NCBI GenBank assembly: GCA_021799155.1
Contig: JAJZBA010000005.1
Coordinates: forward strand, 1-15,964
Length of the DNA stretch: 15,964 nt
Direction of reading: 5' to 3'
From: a bacterium
Lineage (GTDB): Bacteria; Patescibacteriota; Minisyncoccia; UBA6257; UBA9933
The notes below the pieces were generated by a model, which was not told the DNA's origin, ran no database searches, and worked only from the letters and a program-made list of their open reading frames with translations. A program made the position numbers and the translations under genes. Below are positions 12,263 to 15,964 of this stretch, one piece after another (the stretch's first letter is position 1; the number at the start of each line of letters is the position of its first letter).

Positions 12263-12294
12263 CCAAAATTTTGAAGTTTACTTCAAAATTTTGG
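12263..12294. repeat. Perfect 14-bp hairpin with the tuf stop codon in its loop
   Basis: Arms ccaaaattttgaag (12263-12276) and cttcaaaattttgg (12281-12294) flank the 4-nt loop at 12277-12280, which contains the tuf TAA. The downstream arm is an inverted copy of the last 14 coding bases and directly abuts the family C repeat. Confidence 0.9.
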
Positions 12295-13477
12295 TAACCG
12301 CTCCCGCGCCGACGGTTTTTCCGCCCTCACGAATAGCAAAACGCTGTTTTTCTTCCAAAGCAACCGGCGCGATTAACTGAATTTTCAAATTAATAGTGTC
12401 GCCGGGCATAACCATTTCAATGCCTTCGGGCAAAATCACTTCTCCGGTAACGTCGGTGGTTCTGATATAAAATTGCGGTTTGTATCCCTTAAAGAACGGC
12501 GTGTGTCTTCCGCCTTCTTCTTTGGAAAGCACGTAAACTTCTGCTTCAAATTCCGTATGCGGAGTAATACTTCCGGGTTTTGCCAATACCTGACCTCTTT
12601 CAACATCTTCTTTTTTAAGACCGCGGAGCAAAGCGCCGATGTTATCGCCCGCCCGACCTTCATCAAGAAGTTTATTAAACATTTCAATGCCGGTAACGAC
12701 GGTCTTTGTAGTCGGCTTAAGACCAACAATTTCTACTTCTTCGTTTATTTTAATAATTCCTCTTTCAATTCTTCCGGTTACTACCGTTCCGCGTCCCTCG
12801 ATTGAGAAAATATCTTCAACGGGCATTAAGAAAGGTTTGTCTGTTTCTCTTACCGGTTCCGGAATGTAATCGTCTAACGCTTTTACCAGTTCCAAAATCG
12901 GTTTGACCGCTTCGTCATCAGCAGAACTCGCTTCTAACGCTTTGAGAGCAGAACCCTTAATGACCGGAACTTCGTCTCCTGGAAAACCATATTTCTTTAA
13001 AAGCTCTCTCACTTCGCTTTCAACCAACGAAACTAATTCCGGGTCGTCAACCATATCCACTTTATTAAGAAAAACAATAATTGCCGGTACGCCGACCTGG
13101 CGGGCTAAAAGAATATGCTCCCTGGTTTGAGGCATTGGGCCGTCGGTGGCGGCAACCACTAAAATCGCGCCATCCATCTGGGCCGCGCCGGTAATCATGT
13201 TTTTGATATAGTCGGCGTGCCCCGGAGCATCAATATGAGCATAATGCCTTTTTTCGGATTCGTATTCCGAATGGTGTAAAGCAATAGTAATACCCCTCGC
13301 CTTTTCTTCGGGCGCATTGTCAATATCGTTGACGTTTTCTTCTTTTTGAATTAGACCTTTTAATTTAAGAACGTGGGTGATGGACGCGGTCAAAGTCGTC
13401 TTGCCGTGGTCAACGTGACCGATGGTGCCGACATTAACGTGCGGTTTAACCCGTTCGAATTTTGCTTTTTCAGCCAT
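12278..13477 (-). CDS. tuf: Elongation factor Tu
   Basis: 399-residue EF-Tu, the GTPase that delivers aminoacyl-tRNA to the ribosome. Domain I: G1 GHVDHGKT at residues 20-27, G2 in ARGITI near 60-65, G3 DAPGH at 83-87 with the catalytic His at 87, G4 NKVD near 138-141, G5 SAL near 175. Domain II has the GRGTVVTGRIERG stretch and domain III GRHTPFF and MPGD. Differences from the usual sequence are minor: DAPG for DCPG and RGITIALHHSEYESE after G2. It has its own promoter and is followed by rpsJ, a remnant of the str-S10 arrangement without rpsL, rpsG or fusA. The stop codon lies in a hairpin loop. Confidence 0.99.
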   Translation of the reverse strand: MAEKAKFERVKPHVNVGTIGHVDHGKTTLTASITHVLKLKGLIQKEENVNDIDNAPEEKARGITIALHHSEYESEKRHYAHIDAPGHADYIKNMITGAAQMDGAILVVAATDGPMPQTREHILLARQVGVPAIIVFLNKVDMVDDPELVSLVESEVRELLKKYGFPGDEVPVIKGSALKALEASSADDEAVKPILELVKALDDYIPEPVRETDKPFLMPVEDIFSIEGRGTVVTGRIERGIIKINEEVEIVGLKPTTKTVVTGIEMFNKLLDEGRAGDNIGALLRGLKKEDVERGQVLAKPGSITPHTEFEAEVYVLSKEEGGRHTPFFKGYKPQFYIRTTDVTGEVILPEGIEMVMPGDTINLKIQLIAPVALEEKQRFAIREGGKTVGAGAVTKILK

Positions 13478-13484
13478 TTTATTA

Positions 13485-13566
13485 TGACTTACGACTTACA
13501 ACTTACGACCCACAACAAATATAAAAAAATAATAAGTCGTTGGTCGTTAGTCGTTGGTCATTAGTT
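13485..13566. repeat. Heptad-phased inverted repeat, family A copy 3 (tuf 5' UTR)
   Basis: Left units tgactta, cgactta, caactta, cgaccca; right units gtcgttg, gtcgtta, gtcgttg, gtcatta; A-rich loop between. It lies within the predicted tuf leader, ending 8 nt before the tuf ATG in the transcript. Confidence 0.85.
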
Positions 13567-13585
13567 TAATTTGCGACTTTTTGAT

Positions 13586-13613
13586 TTTATATTATTAATT
13601 GTATTCCTGTCAA
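13586..13613 (-). promoter_or_regulatory. Sigma70-type promoter of tuf-rpsJ
   Basis: On the minus strand TTGACA (13613-13608) and TATAAA (13591-13586) are 16 nt apart; TAAAAT at 18 nt is an alternative. GGGG precedes the -35, exactly as at the rplC promoter. It lies 12 nt after the rplQ stop and predicts a tuf leader of about 100 nt. Confidence 0.75.
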
Positions 13614-13624
13614 CCCCATTAAAA

Positions 13625-13972
13625 TTAAACAAATTCTATGATTGCCATTTTCGCTCCATCATTTTTTCTTGTCCTGCTCTTGATAACCCTGGTAAAGCCG
13701 CCGTTTCTATTTTGGTATCGCGGACTTAATTCGTAGTAAACTTTCAAAGCGGCTTTTTTAGAAAGACGGCTCAAAAGCAATCTCAAACTGCTTAAATTTT
13801 GTTTTTTCCCAATGGTTATCAATTTTTCCGCCATTTTTTTAATTTCTTTTGATTTAGCTTCGGTAGTTTCTATTTTTTCCTTGACAATCAAATTATTGAG
13901 CAAACTTTTAAAAAGGGCTTTTCTCTGCCCTTTCCTTCTATGAAATTTTTTTCCTTTTTTGAGATGTCTCAC
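13625..13972 (-). CDS. rplQ: Large subunit ribosomal protein bL17
   Basis: 115-residue bL17, a bacteria-specific 50S protein near the tunnel exit. The start MRHLKKGKKFHRRKGQRKALFKSLLNNLI (first residues MRHLKKGKKFHRRKGQRKAL) and the end GGFTRVIKSRTRKNDGAKMAIIEFV (core GGFTRV, GDGA-like NDGAKMAIIEF) are typical. The start codon is GTG at 13972, chosen because MRHL is the family N-terminus and nothing suitable lies upstream. It follows rpoA, as in the alpha operon, with a family B repeat between. Confidence 0.97.
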   Translation of the reverse strand: MRHLKKGKKFHRRKGQRKALFKSLLNNLIVKEKIETTEAKSKEIKKMAEKLITIGKKQNLSSLRLLLSRLSKKAALKVYYELSPRYQNRNGGFTRVIKSRTRKNDGAKMAIIEFV

Positions 13973-13985
13973 TGCGTCGTAATCT

Positions 13986-14054
13986 CTACTAATTTACGAA
14001 TTTCTACTAATATTACTAATTTAGTAATATTAGTAATGATTAGTACATTGGTAG
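13986..14054. repeat. Inverted repeat, family B copy 3 (rpoA-rplQ junction)
   Basis: It begins ctactaatttacgaattt as in copy 1 and ends attggtag. The right half has ttagtaat, attagtaat, gattagtac. It lies just after the position where the rpoA gene ends prematurely. Confidence 0.85.
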
Positions 14055-14060
14055 GATTTA

Positions 14061-14804
14061 TTACTTCTTTTTTTTCTTTTCTTCGACGACCGCTTTCGGT
14101 TTGACTTCTTCTACCTCAATCATCGAAACTTTCTCAAAATGGTCTTTTAAAATACTGCATGCCTTGTGAAGCGCGCTAGAAGGAGAAATACTTCCGTCTG
14201 TTTCAATAAAAAGTTTTAATCTGTTAAAATCGGTGCGTTCGCCGACGCGCATATTTTCAATATTAAAATTAACTTTAACGACCGGCGTAAAAATAGCGTC
14301 TAAGGCAATTGTCTTAACCGGTAATTTCTCGATTTTTCGCGCTTCAACCGGCACGTAACCCAATCCTTTTTCCACGGTTATTTCCATATCCAATTCGGAG
14401 TTTTTATCGGTCAAAGTCGCGATATGGGCGTCCGGGTTAACCACTTCCACTTGGGCGTTGGTTTTGATATCTTTAGCCGTCACTTTCTTTTCGCCTTTGA
14501 CTTTCAAAGTCAGAATTTGAGGTTCGGCCGCAAAAAAATGAAACCGAACTTTTTTAAGATTCAAAATAATTTCAATAACGTCTTCCAAAACGCCGGAAAC
14601 GGTTGAAAATTCATGTTCTGCTCCTTTAATTTTAACCTGAGTTATAGCCGCTCCCGGCAAAGAAGATAAAAGAACTCTTCTTAAGGCGTTGCCCAAAGTC
14701 AAGCCGTAACCGGTATAAAGACCTTCAATTTCAAAATTGCCGACGTTACCGGCTTCCGAAATTTTTTTAATTTTGACAGTGTCGCTAAGATGAGTGTATT
14801 CCAT
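14061..14804 (-). CDS. rpoA: RNA polymerase alpha subunit lacking the C-terminal domain
   Basis: 247 residues, against about 310-330 in most bacteria. The N-terminal domain that dimerises and nucleates core polymerase assembly is complete: GLYTGYGLTLGNALRRVLLSS near residues 28-48 (key motif LGNALRRVLLSSLPG), HEFSTVSGVLEDV near 64-76, GLGYVPVEARK near 147-157, and LFIETDGSISPSSALHKA near 198-215. After residue 235 there is only KPKAVVEEKKKKK. The helix-hairpin-helix C-terminal domain, which binds UP elements and activators, is absent. rplQ begins 88 nt downstream and a family B repeat fills the spacer, so no frameshifted remnant exists. Confidence 0.97.
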   Translation of the reverse strand: MEYTHLSDTVKIKKISEAGNVGNFEIEGLYTGYGLTLGNALRRVLLSSLPGAAITQVKIKGAEHEFSTVSGVLEDVIEIILNLKKVRFHFFAAEPQILTLKVKGEKKVTAKDIKTNAQVEVVNPDAHIATLTDKNSELDMEITVEKGLGYVPVEARKIEKLPVKTIALDAIFTPVVKVNFNIENMRVGERTDFNRLKLFIETDGSISPSSALHKACSILKDHFEKVSMIEVEEVKPKAVVEEKKKKK

Positions 14805-14805
14805 A

Positions 14806-14950
14806 CCCAGTAGTATAACTCGATAGCAATTTGTTATTCAACTTGTTGCTTCGAATTATTGTTATAATTATTTATTTTTGATAATAATTTTGCCCTAATA
14901 GTAAATCTCGACGAATTGTTAATTGAATAAATCGAGTTATTACTACTAGG
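14806..14950. repeat. 145-bp element with inverted ends (rpsD-rpoA junction)
   Basis: Terminal arms at 14806-14824 (cccagtagtataactcgat) and 14931-14950 (atcgagttattactactagg) are complementary with one mismatch and one gap. The similarity continues inward (ttattcaa) after a 9-nt insertion in the left arm. It fills the spacer from next to the rpsD stop to next to the rpoA ATG, and looks like a small non-autonomous insertion. No open frame of note lies inside. Confidence 0.75.
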
Positions 14951-14955
14951 CATAA

Positions 14956-15576
14956 TTATTTAGAATAATAATCAATCAATAAATTTATATCAAAAGAAAT
15001 TTCCGCGTTTTTTGGCAAAGACTTAATTTTCCCTTCCAATTTTTCTTTTTCCAGCGTCAACCATTCTGGTGTTTCATGTTTTTTAATTTTATTCGCTAAA
15101 TCTTTAAAAATCAAGAGTTGGGACGAAGATGGATTAATAGAAATAATATCTCCAACTTTAACCAAATAAGAAGGAATTGTTATTTTTTTTGAATTGACTA
15201 AAAAATGGCCGTGATTAATTAATTGCCTGGCAACGATTCTGGAAGGCGCCAACCCCAATCGAAAAACAACATTTGAAAGTTGGCGTTCCAAAAGACCGAT
15301 AAGCGATTCTGTTATTGAACCGGTTTTCTTCATCGCTTCTCCTACTATTTTCGCCAACTGTTTTTCTCTTAATCCGTAACTCGCTCTTATTCTTTGTTTT
15401 TCCAACAACTGCCGACCGTATTCCGATTTTGCCTTCCCCCGACTTTTTCCGTGAACGCCCGGCCGCTGCGGACGCCTAACCGTCACGCATTTCGGAGAAC
15501 TGCAACGCTCCGCTTTCAAAAAAAGCTTTGTTCCTAAAGCGCGCTCTAATTTTTCTTTGGCTTTTATTCCTTTCAT
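14956..15576 (-). CDS. rpsD: Small subunit ribosomal protein uS4 with a reduced zinc site
   Basis: 206-residue uS4, a primary 16S rRNA-binding protein that starts 30S assembly and, in E. coli, represses the alpha operon. LFLKAERCSSPKCVTVRRPQ near residues 18-37 corresponds to the zinc-type N-terminus, with Cys25 and Cys30 kept. The preceding Cys-x2-Cys of zinc-type uS4 is replaced by KEKLER. The S4 RNA-binding domain follows: LERQLSNVVFRLGLAPSR near 96-113 and RQLINHGHFLVN near 117-128. The ATG overlaps the nusB stop by 4 nt (ATGA). rpsM and rpsK, normally just upstream, are not here. Confidence 0.97.
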   Translation of the reverse strand: MKGIKAKEKLERALGTKLFLKAERCSSPKCVTVRRPQRPGVHGKSRGKAKSEYGRQLLEKQRIRASYGLREKQLAKIVGEAMKKTGSITESLIGLLERQLSNVVFRLGLAPSRIVARQLINHGHFLVNSKKITIPSYLVKVGDIISINPSSSQLLIFKDLANKIKKHETPEWLTLEKEKLEGKIKSLPKNAEISFDINLLIDYYSK

Positions 15577-15964
15577 ACTTTTAATTCTTTATATACCGTT
15601 CCCAAGACTCCGTTGATAAATTTAGAAGAATTTGGACCGCCGTAATTTTTCGCCAATTCAATCGCTTCGTTGATTGCCACTTTCGGCGGCACTTCCTCGG
15701 GATCGGCAAACAATAATTCGTACAATCCAATTCTTAAAATATTTCTGTCAATGATTGAAATCTGATTAAGCGGCCACTCCGGTGCCGCCTTCTCTATAAT
15801 TTTATTTAATTTGTCAAAATTTTCAATAACCCCTTTAATAATTCTCCAGGCGAACTCCGGCTCATCGATGCCCGGACCGAATTCATTTAAATTTCTTTCG
15901 ACAATTTTCGTTAAATCGGTTTTTTGACCGTAAAAATCCCATTCGTACAATGATTGTAAAACTA
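15573..15964 (-). CDS. nusB: Transcription antitermination factor NusB, 5' end off the window
   Basis: Partial: about 130 codons visible. NusB binds uS10 and boxA RNA in rRNA antitermination complexes. Visible residues begin VLQSLYEWDF, matching the family's first helix. A TTG at 15950 could be read as a start, but the family pattern runs in frame through it to the window edge, so the true start lies about 10-20 codons beyond. The best signature is IDRNILRIGLYELLF, followed by PPKVAINEAIELAKNYG and SSKFINGVLGTVYKEL. It overlaps rpsD by ATGA, so an antitermination factor is translationally coupled to uS4. Confidence 0.95.
   Translation of the reverse strand, partial: VLQSLYEWDFYGQKTDLTKIVERNLNEFGPGIDEPEFAWRIIKGVIENFDKLNKIIEKAAPEWPLNQISIIDRNILRIGLYELLFADPEEVPPKVAINEAIELAKNYGGPNSSKFINGVLGTVYKELKV

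Noticed and set aside
12436..12729. 97-codon frame inside tuf
   Set aside because: Out-of-frame shadow of EF-Tu, fully contained in it.
1617..13564. Plus-strand reading frames of 60-138 codons opposite ribosomal genes
   Set aside because: They lie antisense to clear conserved genes, are low-complexity or hydrophobic shadows, and have no family resemblance or promoter.
13973..14060. Frameshifted remnant of the alpha C-terminal domain after rpoA
   Set aside because: The 88-nt spacer is a family B repeat; no frame encodes a helix-hairpin-helix remnant.

Overview
The window is an A+T-rich bacterial chromosome segment carrying one nearly continuous run of translation genes, all on the minus strand. 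Read in transcription order (right to left) the genes are nusB (5' end off the window), rpsD, rpoA, rplQ, tuf, rpsJ, a 682-nt noncoding gap, rplC, rplD, rplW, rplB, rpsS, rplV, rpsC, a 273-nt noncoding insert, rplP, rpmC, rpsQ, rplN, rplX, rplE, rpsN (zinc type), rpsH, rplF, rplR, rpsE, rplO, secY and a divergent adenylate kinase (3' end off the window). No plus-strand gene is supported.

The source looks like a member of the Candidate Phyla Radiation (Patescibacteria), most likely Parcubacteria-like. rpmD (uL30) is missing between rpsE and rplO, a known CPR trait. Proteins are short and lysine-rich, the small zinc-type uS14 is present, Shine-Dalgarno sequences are almost absent, and the spacers carry the kind of palindromic repeats I associate with these genomes. 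TGA is a normal stop here (rpsC, rplP, nusB), so the recoded Gracilibacteria/Absconditabacteria lineages are unlikely.

There appear to be three transcription blocks. (1) nusB-rpsD-rpoA-rplQ encodes an antitermination factor, uS4, the RNA polymerase alpha subunit and bL17; it lies upstream of tuf instead of downstream of secY/adk. (2) tuf-rpsJ starts at a clear promoter just after rplQ and ends at a strong intrinsic terminator after rpsJ. (3) rplC to adk starts at a second clear promoter. The classical S10 operon is therefore cut between rpsJ and rplC, and rplC has a new leader of about 185 nt with three hairpins.

The most unusual feature is not a gene. About 16 of the 26 gene junctions contain a self-complementary element, often filling the spacer from stop codon to start codon. 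Several families recur, and some have arms built from imperfect 7-nt units. In places these elements overlap coding ends: one supplies about 15 codons of rpsE, and the stop codons of tuf and rpsC sit in hairpin loops. Other notable points are an alpha subunit with no C-terminal domain, an adenylate kinase with altered AMP-site residues, a His231-to-Tyr change in uL2, a half zinc site in uS4, a 60-residue basic tail on uL22, and a structured region after rpsJ that could be a small RNA.
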